Below are positions 45,872 to 56,490 of a DNA stretch of 64,000 nt, one piece after another. A model generated the notes under the pieces. The model ran no database searches and was not told the DNA's origin. It was given only the letters and a program-made list of their open reading frames with translations. Source of the stretch: Eucalyptus grandis (lineage: Eukaryota > Streptophyta > Magnoliopsida > Myrtales > Myrtaceae); assembly GCF_016545825.1 (NCBI RefSeq), contig NC_052616.1, forward strand, positions 6,262,001-6,326,000, given 5' to 3'. The translations under genes and the position numbers were made by a program. The first letter of the stretch is position 1; every line of letters starts with the position of its first letter.

Positions 45872-47245
45872 TAAAAGTCTGAAGTCGTGCATCGGGCAGG
45901 GGAAAAACTTATTTTTTCAGCTCACGTGTTGATTTTTCTTTCCCTTTTCCATATTTACAAGACAATCATCACCCATGTTCTAACAACGAGTTAGGCATGC
46001 GTTCATCAAGACTTACTACATTGATTTTCATTTCGCTTTGCTCAAAGGTTAATGTTTTTGTTAATTCGAGTTTGGGAGTACCGCGGCTCTCGTCTAATAA
46101 ATTTAAGAAAATCTCGAACTTCGAGTTCTCCTAGATGAAGACTATGGTGGAAGTGAAGGATTAGGGTCTCGGGAATCATAATCTATATCGATCATAGATT
46201 CGGAGGGGGACATCGAAGTCGAAAGGCACAGGCTTGACCCAAATTGACAGGAACTTCGGTTCCTCCTTGACGTATGCACATATATCAGAGGTTGATTTAT
46301 GTAGTGATATACCCCGAAATCTCGCCCGGAAATCTCGCTTAGCAGGGGCGAGATTTGAGCACAACTAACTTTAATTTTCAATTCCAAATTTTGGTAAGCA
46401 TCAAGTAATACCAACTTAATTGATGTACAATAATGCAACAAAAGCTAACTATTCATGAATATGCAACATGCGGTTGAAATGTGATTAAAGAGTACAACCA
46501 TGTATATGTGAAAATAAAGAATCACTTGGGTGTTTTCATCTCGTGGAAAACTAGCGATTCGGAAAATATTTTCTGAAGAATGATCGCTTGTATAATTTAC
46601 AAAATTAAATGAATGGAAAATATTTTCATTTCCCGCGAAAATAGCTAGATGCAGATTGTTATCGATAATAAAAATATTTTCCATTGACTAATTTTTCTAA
46701 ACAATATAAACAATCATTTTTCGGAAAATATTTTCTACATCACTCATTTTATGCTAAACGAACACATTCGAAATTTGAATCTTACTTTATTTGTATACCT
46801 GAAGGAAGGAAATCGATTTTGAAACTGAATTACAATGTTTGGTCGATATAGTCTGTTGGATTTAATTCATAGAAGTTTGTGTTCTAAAGTACGAGAAAAA
46901 CTAAATATATGTTGGTATTGCGTTAACGTAGAAACTCAAACTTGTTGGAGATTTAATGTATCGATCCTGCCAATTGTGGTCTATAATTGGGTAATGTTAA
47001 GTCAAATTGCTCTGTGACGGGAGTGTCCTTACTTCTTCCTTAGAGAGAAGCGCACGGGAGAGCAAACATCACTTTTCTTGCAATTCACATATTCCACGAA
47101 ACTTCTTACATTCACACGACATGAACACGTGACAGCAACAGCAGAACTCTCGTTCCTACATACGTTGTATGTCTAAACACTTATCTTTCTCATCACCATT
47201 TACACCAGTCCCAGAACTATCATCTTCCCACCGTGATGCCCTGAT
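45872..47245. other. End of unit 2, including a short MITE
   Basis: About 46527-46768 is an extra segment absent from units 1 and 3. Its ends are 'gggtgttttcatc' and 'aaacgaacacattcg', weakly inverted, with GGAAAATATTTTC blocks, so it is probably another MITE. The remainder aligns with unit 1 (41480-42230). Confidence 0.55.
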
Positions 47246-47878
47246 CTAAGGCTGTCCTTTGGCCCTGCGGTGCTTCGACCCGTAACTGTTCACGAGGCCC
47301 AGCGCGTTGCTCACCACCTGCGTCAGCTCCACCACCTGCCCCCGCACCGAGTTCTTCACGCTCCCATCCATGTCTGACCTCGCGAACCCGTCGAGGCACG
47401 TGCTCTCGTCGGTAAGGGCCCCGCTCACCCATGTCTGCAAGTTGCTCATGTGCCAATCGAATGCAGTCCCCGCGGTCCCCTGGCCTCCCATCTGGCCGAG
47501 CTCGTCGATCGACTGGCTCAACTGGCTCACGCTGTGGCCGACGATCTGCACGCAGTCCTGCACAGCCTGGGACTCCCGGGGCTTGATGCCGTGGTACTGG
47601 GACAGCCGGCCCACGTAGGAGCAAGCGGCGTTGGCCCGGTCGAGGCTGACCTGGAGCGCGGCCCGGGCGAGCAGGCGGAAGTCCTGCTGGACGGTGGCGG
47701 CGTAGCCAGAGAGGCACTGGACGCAGAGCGTCGGGTAGCGGGTGGCCCCGCAGGAGGACTTGATGAAGTCCGCGTTGGTAGCCGTCGAGGGCTGTGAGTT
47801 CGACGGTTCGAGGTGGGCCGTGAAGAAGAGGACGTGGAAGAGGAAGAGGATGGAGAGAGATGATTTTGCTTTGGCCAT
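47246..47878 (-). CDS. PMEI: Pectin methylesterase inhibitor, tandem copy 3
   Basis: 210 aa, intronless, same architecture and cysteines as copies 1 and 2. It is the most diverged of the three: SQYHGIKPRE replaces SRLRGITPRE, and AHLEPSNSQ and the C-terminal NSYGSKHRRAKGQP are particular to it. The ATG at 47878 aligns with the other starts, with a TATA box at 47972-47980. No stop or frameshift, so all three copies appear functional. Differences cluster on surface-helix residues, which could change the target pectin methylesterase (inference). Confidence 0.92.
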   Translation of the reverse strand: MAKAKSSLSILFLFHVLFFTAHLEPSNSQPSTATNADFIKSSCGATRYPTLCVQCLSGYAATVQQDFRLLARAALQVSLDRANAACSYVGRLSQYHGIKPRESQAVQDCVQIVGHSVSQLSQSIDELGQMGGQGTAGTAFDWHMSNLQTWVSGALTDESTCLDGFARSDMDGSVKNSVRGQVVELTQVVSNALGLVNSYGSKHRRAKGQP

Positions 47879-50430
47879 GTTTATGTCTGTGTTTGAGGTT
47901 AGAGAGTGTGCGTGTGCGTTCGAGGTTGGAGAGAGTACGTTTATGTGAAAAGGCATCGGGGAGTGCATGGTTTATATAAGGAAGTTTACAGAGAGAGAGA
48001 GAGAGAGAGAGATAGAGAGAGAGGTGCCAACTCGGAAGCTCCACTCAAGTCAATGTTTATCTTTGTCGTACTTTGCATTTCTATTATTAATTCGTTTAGC
48101 GGCAAAAGTGTCGGAAAATTAAAAAATGAAGTCACGTGACTGCCTGCCTGCCCTCTTGACCTCCCCTCATTTATGTTCTTGAAGTCGGTAACATTAGACT
48201 CGACCTATTTCGACTTCATTCCTCGATGGTGTGGTGCTTCGATTACTTCAGCAAGAACAGAAATCGCGAGTTCGATTTGTCCTAATACACAAACGAGACT
48301 GCTTTGTCTAATGCTCGACTAAGCGGTATCGAACAATGGTGTTTGGCTTATCAAGTGACGGGAGAGAGAGGTTCTTGTGTCAATAAACTAAACTAAACTA
48401 ACCACTTAATAAGAAATAACGACATTCATAGGGGTCATATAAAAACAAAAAATGGGTTCTCGGACGGCTTTCGGATTCCATAAAATCTGTCGCCCTAACT
48501 TTGTGATATCAAATTTTGCAACTTAGGAACGTAAAATCTAAGTGTTAGTGTAAGTTAATAAATTGGCGCGATATCTCTAGGGTTTAGATCAAGGAGTGTT
48601 GTGAATTTAGGTTTAATTTGGATTCGCAAGATATCTTGAGTCTGTCCAAAGTCCTTAAATCCCCTAATCTCGGGGCAATCTCTTATATGGACAAAGCTTT
48701 GTTGTTTTGTAATTGTCGCTAAATCCGTCAGGGGGCGATTTTTACTTCTAACAGAAAAACTAATGAACTTTCAAAAAAAATCACGCAGAGTCTGATGTCG
48801 GTGGAGAAATTAATGTCCGAATGGATTGTGACTATGCATAGATCAGCTAAAGAAAGAATACACGACATCTAAGCAAGCAAGGACATATTCAAGGTTTAAT
48901 TCAAACATCAAACCACAAGAGAAAAGCAAAACAGAAAGGGTGCGTTCAATGTTCATGGCCTTACTCGAGCATTTCCATTTCGATGGTCTTTAATATTTGA
49001 ACTAGTAGCGTGATTTCTCTCATTTTAGCTTGGTCGCAACCTCAAGCATAAAGATAATGGAGAGCTGGGACTTTGAGAGGGTGCATATATTATTTCTTTC
49101 AAATGTTAATAAACCATCGTTGATAATGGGACTATTTTATGTTGAGTAACATTTCTGGGTGATACAAATCATCGTTTCGGTAAGTATTTTTCAAATTATT
49201 CGTTTGCAGCGAAACAAATCGATTCCGCGTGAAACGAAAACTAATTGTAAATTATGCTCTGGGACAGTTGGATACAGGAGGGCCGACACTTGAGGAACAA
49301 CTCTACAACGAAAAAATTACAATAATCCTATAAGAATGAACTGAGGACGCCAATATCCAGCCGAGTACATGCCTCCCAAGGTGAGTTCTTCTTCCTTTCC
49401 GGATGCTTCCTCCGAGTCGCTCGATTTCATGCAACTACCACAATAGATTAACGCATAATTCGTGCGCAACCGCAGATTAAACAATCGAAGTCCACGTTTC
49501 TCGTATCTCGAGGATCGCAGAAGATGGCAAACTGCACAATATCAACCTGTCAGTTTGATCCCCTTTCACGTGTCTAGAAGTCACCTACCACTTGCCTCGA
49601 AGCATTAGAATAACACGGGTTGGCAATTAAAAAAAAAAAAAAACAGCCGGAGCCAGTTATTTCGAAGCTGTTCGTTAGGTCTAGGGTTTCCATTTCGTTT
49701 TGTCCTTGTTGGGTCGGTCCCTGCATTAAAGATTTCTCTTGGAAATAGTTTAACCGGCAATGCCGGCGTCGATTCCCTTCTCTCCCTTGTCTCTGCCTGC
49801 AGCTGGACATAGGTTTCTTACCAATCCTTCAGATCTGTTCAAACCAAAACTTACTTGAACGTTGAGGTTATCCATGTTTATCCGCAGCTGCCCCACGTTC
49901 ATGAAGTTGACTGTCGAGATGAATTCGTATGCTACGCAAACGTTTCTTCTTCTATGAGTTTGAACGTTCCTATAAACACTTTTCTCGCGTGGAAACTGGT
50001 TCGTATACATATGAAAGACGCGTGGATGTACGACAAGATACCCCAAGAACGAAAAGGTAAGTAGAAAACATGAAATAACAGGCGTGAAAAAGATCGATTG
50101 AAGGGAAGGTTGGGGTTCAAGTAGGTGACATTGGGTTGGATAAATTGCAAGTCTTGACAGCTATTTTAGATGCGAATCTCGATAATAATATTATCATGCC
50201 TATATATTTTTATTTTATAAGCTTGTGTTAGCCAACTCAAAATTTTAAAAACTAGCTAGTGATCCATACTAAAATTGGGACTACATCTTTCTAGGCACAC
50301 GCTATCGATCCATTGACTAAACCCGATATAGTCGTTGATTTTTGTTGGGTTGACTGCATTAATTGGGAGACAGCGTTGCTGGATTGACTCCATTTCATTA
50401 GTAGCTGCAAAAAGAAAACGAAGGAAGACG
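47879..50430. other. Upstream region of PMEI copy 3, no gene
   Basis: Promoter with G-box block at 48133-48148, then sequence aligned to units 1 and 2. Small open frames have no domain match. Confidence 0.6.
47993..48021 (+). repeat. (GA)n microsatellite
   Basis: GA run with one 'gata' interruption, just upstream of the PMEI copy 3 TATA box on its minus strand. Confidence 0.8.
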
Positions 50431-50436
50431 AAAAAC

Positions 50437-51395
50437 AATGAGAAAAAACCTCCACCATTATCGGTCGCATTTCCCACACAAGCCTGGTCAAACCTTTAGC
50501 TACGCGCTTTCAAGCCTGTAGTCGTGCAATCCCCTTGAGCTCGCGTGTAACATTTTTCTTTCCCCTTTCCATATTCACAAGACAATTTGGAAAAATAAAA
50601 AACCAAGGGTTTGCTTTAGCATTACACATGTTCTATCAATGGTTTAAACATGCGTCTATTATGAGTTGTTATAATGATTTTGCTTTCGATTTTGGATAAA
50701 GATGAACGTTTTTTTATATCAAGCTTGAGTGTACAGTGACTCACATTTGATAAATTTAAGAAGATCTCGAATTTCAAGTACTTCTAGATGGAGATTGTGG
50801 AGAAAGATAAAGGCTAGAGTCGAGGTCTTTACCGGCCCTTGTCGGCCCTTGGCGAGCGCTGGCGAGGGCTGGGCGAGGCCACCTCTCACCGGATTCGGCA
50901 AGGGGATCCTTGCCTAGCCAACGCCAGAGGCCGGCAACGGCTGGCGAGCACTGGGAAGCCCTCGCCAGCCTCGCCTGGACGAGACAAAACACATTGAGAG
51001 AAAACCTCCCCCATTATCGATCGCATCTCCCACATAAACCTGGTCAAACCTTTAGGTATGCCTCAAGTCTGCGGTCGTGCATTGCGTGGAGGAGAAAAAC
51101 TATCATTTTGAGCTCACGTGTTGATTTTTCTTTCTCCTTTCCTTATTCACTAGACATATTGGAAAATAAAAAAAACATGGGTTTGCTTAAGCATCACCCA
51201 TGTTCTACCAATGGTTTAAGGATGCGTCTATTAAGACTTGTTACTGTGGATTTTGCTTCCGATTTTGGATAAAGATGAACGTTCTTTATTTCGGTTTGAG
51301 TGTACAGTGACTTACATGTGATAAATTTAAGAAGATCACGAATTTCAAATACTTCTAGATGGAGATTATTGTGGAAGAGAAGGTGTAGAGTCGAG
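50437..51395. repeat. Internal tandem duplication in unit 3 with GC-rich spacer
   Basis: 50437-50828 and 50997-51395 are direct copies ('ttggataaagatgaacgtt' near 50693 and 51268; 'acttctagatggagatt' near 50780 and 51349). Units 1 and 2 have one copy. The spacer 50829-50990 is a GC-rich 'cggcgagg'-type island like those inside the elements at 18110-18295 and 45462-45573. Confidence 0.75.
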
Positions 51396-51962
51396 GTCTC
51401 GACGGTCGGGACTCCACTCGTAGATATAGAGGACGGATAGTGAAATACGAAGGCTCCACCCAAATTCACAGCAAATTTGGTTCCTCCTTGGTATAAATAG
51501 ATAGATTTAGAGGCTGAATTACGCAGTGATGAAGCCAGAAATCTGGCTTGGGGGAGGGTGACATTTATAGCACAACCGACTTTAATTTTCAATCCCAAAT
51601 TCCAGTAATGCAATGTCAACTTAATTAATTAATAAATAATGCAACAAAACCTAACTATTCGTGTGAATTTAATAATCTTTAAATCTTACTTTATCTTTAT
51701 TCATGAAGAAATGAAATCGATTCTAAAAACTAAGTGAGTTGAAAAGAAAATAAGTCATTCAAAACCAATGTTTAGGCAATACGGTCATTTGAGTTTATTT
51801 TGTGAAAATTCTTATTTTTAAGTACATGAAGACGTAAATTTATTTTGGTGTTGCATTACGATAGAAACTCAAGCTTATTAGAGATTTAATACAACATTCC
51901 TGCCAATTATGAAGTATGCAAAATTTTAAAAACTCATGGAAAAAAGATGATTCTAGAGAGAC

Positions 51963-51966
<4 letters not shown>

Positions 51967-52029
<63 letters not shown>

Positions 52030-52030
52030 G
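51967..52030 (+). repeat. Compound (CT)n(AT)n microsatellite
   Basis: About 22 CT units followed by about 9 AT units, at the outer edge of the PMEI segmental array. Confidence 0.85.
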
Positions 52031-52605
52031 ATATTTCAAATAATTATATCCCTACATTTTTTAACAACTCTTCTTAAGACACCTTTCAATAAAATATTTA
52101 GATGTTTAGGCAACCTAGAAATACCAGAATTCTTGAGAGAAAAGATGAGGTACAATTCTTCAACATCAAATGCCCCTCTTTGGCTCCATGGCCAGAATTA
52201 CGTATTTATGTTGAATTGTAATTAAGGTGTCCGAGGCGATATGTGGATAAGATTTCTCTGAATAACTTACCGATCACTAGAAAATTTCATTAAGTTACTC
52301 TTGATTAGTCTCATTACAAATTGAAGTTTTTCGACAAGAGAGAATCTAACATAACAATGCATTGTCCCACTTGGTTCATTAGTTACTTTATCTAGAGCAA
52401 ATTACTACCTAAGACCACCATCCGTCACGACCGAGTGAAATTTCCTTGGTCGATGTTATGTTAGTTGAAATTCACTTGATCCGTGACTGAAGGTGTCCAA
52501 ATTAAGTGTTCAGTACTTTAAATTAATGTATACCTACATTAGAAAGTTAATAAACATACATGCGTATCCACACACATTCAAACACCAAATTCGAAGACAC
52601 TCAAG
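52031..52605. other. Intergenic, no gene seen
   Basis: AT-rich; nothing recognised. Confidence 0.5.
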
Positions 52606-52852
52606 TTACATTTGTTTTACAAAAAATTTCATAATAAAGGAAATTTTTTTTCATGAAAATCATTTTAAAAGGAAAATAGTTAGTTTTATTTGCTTGGTGG
52701 TCTAGAAAAAGTTATTTTCTTCTAGCAAGAAGGAAAAGCTACTTTCCCTCGTTCTAAGCTTATCGAAGATCGATTAATTTTCCATCATTTAAATACCAAA
52801 AAGTTATAAAAAAAAAATTCTAGAATAATTTTCCTTCAAATAAACAAACCAA
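52606..52852 (+). mobile_element. MITE, second copy of the family at 7203-7488
   Basis: Ends 'catttgttttac' and 'caaataaacaaacc' are inverted. Interior strings match the reverse complement of 7203-7488. The two copies lie in opposite orientation. Non-coding. Confidence 0.5.
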
Positions 52853-55800
52853 TAATTTTATTGTGCAACTGCGTATAAAGTACTAACCAAGATGTTGACA
52901 TAAATCGAAGTGGAAAGCTAAAGACACCCAAAGTTTGGGGCAGGTCGTGTCGTCTTTAATGCCTTTCCGCATCTCCTGATGTTCGAGATTTGCTTTTCCG
53001 GAAAAGGAGAAAAGTAGGACGATAGAGTTGAGCCGGTCCGGCCCATGAAGACCCTATCTTGGGCTTTCCCATTCGACCCAACATACAATGCCTCAATCCA
53101 ATTCGATGGGCCCAAAGTTTTCTCCGGGCCCATCTCCCTCGAAAGGAAGCAGTTCCCATTATCACCACCACGCTTACTGTCCACTAGACCAGTCAAAATA
53201 GGTCATAGACCCATTTGTTAACCCATATGAATGTGAAATAGATCATAACTGGGCTAATTAAATCAAGTAAATTGTATAAACGGGTTTAAACATACTATGG
53301 GTGTTATATGAGTCATATATGGGTTTATGACCTATTTATATCTAGCTCACTTTATAGCTCTCTTTTCATTCTCTCTCATTCTCACATAGCCTCCCACTCA
53401 CGCGTTCCTCTAGGTATAAGTTTTTGTAAATTGGAATGAATGGCAATGTGTTTTAACAATATAAGTTAGATCGACATGAGTCAAAAAAATGCTATACAAA
53501 TAAAATGAGTTATAAATGGGTGGATAGGTTAATTTTGGTCAGATACTATTTATAATCCGACCTAAACTTGACCTGACTCACCCGTTTAATAGGTTCACCA
53601 TCGACGAAGCGAGGAAGTCTCCCAAATCTATACATGTCTCGACGACGACTCTTTTTGGCACTTCCGGCGGACATTTTATCAAGATGCAATCAGCTTCTTT
53701 CCGGCCACATCGCTCGTGGGTTCGGGACAAGATTGAACACAATCCCGTTCTGCCTAACACTTCTTCGCAAATCGGTTCCCATTCGGACCGGGTCCTCTTT
53801 TTTCAGGTGCGAAAGGAGGACATTTCAGGACCCCCGCGAATGGCGGACTTTTGTCTCTTGGATAACCGCGTGAAGATGTCGGAAAGGAGGTTTTTCTTTT
53901 CCGGTTTTCATCTCCGTGGGATGTCGCGTGATTTTCACCCGCCACCACCGTGTAAAATGCTAGGAAACCTACGAATTATTTACTTTTTTAGTCGTTTTTT
54001 AGGGTAATATTTTAGAATAATTACTCTATTCTTTTTGGCGCTTTTCTCGTCGGTGTCTAATTGGGGAAATCCAACGTCTCCTGTCCGCTTGAAGAAGGCT
54101 CCATCCTGTCGCAGTCGATCGTCGTTCAACAATCAATATTGTACGGGCACAGAAAATTATTAGGGTACTTTCGTTGACCATAATGCTTCATTTCTACACG
54201 CAAACGCCGGCTGTAACGAGACTCTTTCTCTCCCCCTCATTTGTTTAGTAGCATAGACGCCCGCGATTGATTTCTGAGTACATCTAAGCCAATCATTGTC
54301 CGATATTTTGTTCTTTTGAGAATTGTAGATTAGGAAATACACGTTGTTTGACAGGATCCGAGAAGTAGGTGAGACGTCCCATTAAATTTTACTACCTAAT
54401 AGTGAGTTTTATGAATCGAAAATATAAGAGATGCGCATGAAAATATATGGATATAATTTTAAAAATAGGGAGTATTTATTGAATTTCTTTTTGTGCGACA
54501 GGCGTTGAATTGGCTACGAGTTTGGGCAATCCCCCTCATCAAACAAGAAACGAATTGGGTTGGTGGGGGTAAAGATATGTAATTCACCAGTCGATGCCTT
54601 CTAATTCAATAATTAGCCAACTAAGTTAAAAAAGAAAAAGAGAGCAAGATATTAGCAAATAAAACGTGCGTTGGCGGGTCAAATATTTTGAAAGATCATT
54701 ATTCTTTTTCTGACATAAGCATGTGGCGCCTTGGAATTTGGACAGCTGGTTCCTTCCCGAAAGCGACATCAAAAATCCAATCGAGGGCCATCCGAATTTT
54801 AAAATTTTCAATCTTGACTTGTCAATTCAAGGGGGCGGTAAGATCAAATCTTTACGTTTGATGTTCAAAATTCTCGACCTAATTGGTCACTTTCTATGTC
54901 GCGCACATGACGTACGAAATGTAATTTGCTTGTCCATCTCGTCATTTAAAGAACAGAAAGTTCGCTTCTGATGACTATTTCAACGAAATAAACATAGAGT
55001 GAACATGGTTGTGCAGTTCCCAAATAATACACGTAGCTCTAGCTGCGTGTTGATAGTGATTAGGGTCGTATCCTGATTTTATGCGTCTTTTTTCTTTTTG
55101 TCCTATTGTATTTCTGTGTTTTAAGGTTTATCTAATTAGAGTCCTTAGGATTAACCTGAGTTTTTTTTTTTTATCGAAGTTCCTCCTAGTTTGAGCGTAA
55201 TCAATTTGGGTTAATTTGTTAAAGCCGATCAGAGTATTGACACGACCAACGTGAGCGTCATATTCAAAAATGCCCTTGTCATATCTAGCAAGGGCTCACG
55301 AGCCACAACAAGGGTGTTGTAACCCTTGCACACTATCGTTATGGCTGATGAGGACTCATAAGCCCTCGCTCTGGCCCTCCTTGCCTGCCCTTATTGTGGC
55401 CCACGAGGATCGTAGCTTCCTTATTAAATTGGTAAATTCATAAAGGGTTTAGGACTAAATTAACATAATCAAAAAGTTTATGATTGAATTAGTCATCGTA
55501 CAATAAAAGCCCCATATCTTAACTTTGTGTAATCATTTGAGAAGGAGCTCAACTTTGGAACTATTGACATATCGGATTATGATTCACTCTTACTCAAGAT
55601 ATTAAGCTGATGAGTTATATAAGATAAACTAGGATATTAATTATTGCACCTTACACCAAATCTCAAATACAAGATTTCTTACGCTAAAGACCCTTGTGCA
55701 CATAGGAGCCTGATTGGACAAATAAAAAAGTGTTAATATTAAGAAGAAATTTCAAATTGATGAACTTATAAGTTGTAACAAATTTACCTCAAATTAAATT

Positions 55801-56380
55801 TTTAATAATAAAAAACTTCAAACTGGTGCATTTTATTTGTTACTTTCAATTAAATTGAATTAATATCATAAAAAAGCACAAATTGTTACCTCTATAACAA
55901 ACAAATGATAAAATCTCAAATCGATATACCCGTCAATTACCATTTGTCATTAAATTCAATAATTTGACGATAAAATTTAACATAAATTAATGTAAAGTAA
56001 ATTCATTATAGCTTTACAAATCCAGGGATTTAGGGATAAATCGTTATATATGTATCGGTTTGATATGTTTAAAATCAAATACCTGATGGAAAAAAGAAAT
56101 GGAAAGACTTGCGTCCAAAGTCTTCCCATACTGCCAAGAGCGAATGCCGCCACGCCACGTCGGGCGGAACAAACAATAATGAATTCGGGCGAATGGAAAA
56201 AGGAGGAAAAAGAAGGAGCGCGTGAGGGCACGCGAGAAGCAAGCGCGTGGGGACGCCGCGCTCACGAAAGTTTTCAAATAGTTCACACTTTTTCACACAG
56301 CAACAAGCCCAAACTGAAGGTGTCGAGGAAGAAGAAGCAGACACGAAACTCGGCCGTCACGGGCTCACTGAGTCGCCACC
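52853..56380. other. Intergenic with two probable MITE relics
   Basis: About 53190-53600 has 'aacccat..gggttt' strings in inverted arrangement at both ends ('acccatttgttaacccata' near 53209, 'aaatgggtggataggttaat' near 53514) and is probably a short TIR element. About 55150-55500 is another, with a right arm like the element at 19282-19622 and a GC-rich centre ('agccctcgctctggccctcc' near 55357). No gene was recognised. The final ~300 bases are the LTPG promoter. Confidence 0.45.
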
Positions 56381-56381
56381 A

Positions 56382-56388
56382 TATAAAC
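56382..56388 (+). promoter_or_regulatory. TATA box of the LTPG gene
   Basis: TATAAAC about 105 bases before the ATG at 56491. The leader that follows has a (GA)n run at 56447-56469 and no ATG. Confidence 0.7.
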
Positions 56389-56490
56389 CGAGTCGACTCC
56401 ATCCGAACCCATCATCAAACCACCTCGCTCCTCCTTCCCACGCACAGAGAGAGAGAGAGAGAGAGAGAGGAATCGTCTAGAGAGAGAAAC

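Larger units (their letters stand above)
42226..47040. repeat. Segmental tandem unit 2 (PMEI copy 2)
   Basis: Second direct copy. It carries MITEs at 45219-45871 and about 46527-46768. Relative to units 1 and 3, the stretch 43520-43820 is different or deleted, removing the place where unit 1 has its Copia element. Confidence 0.8.
47041..51915. repeat. Segmental tandem unit 3 (PMEI copy 3)
   Basis: Third direct copy. It has no recognised transposon, so it shows the uninterrupted arrangement. It ends near 51915 without a fourth PMEI gene. It contains an internal duplication of about 390 bp (next entry). Confidence 0.8.

Noticed and set aside
53634..54007. Open frames near 53.6-54.0 kb
   Set aside because: Three frames are open at once with no domain text or splice support.
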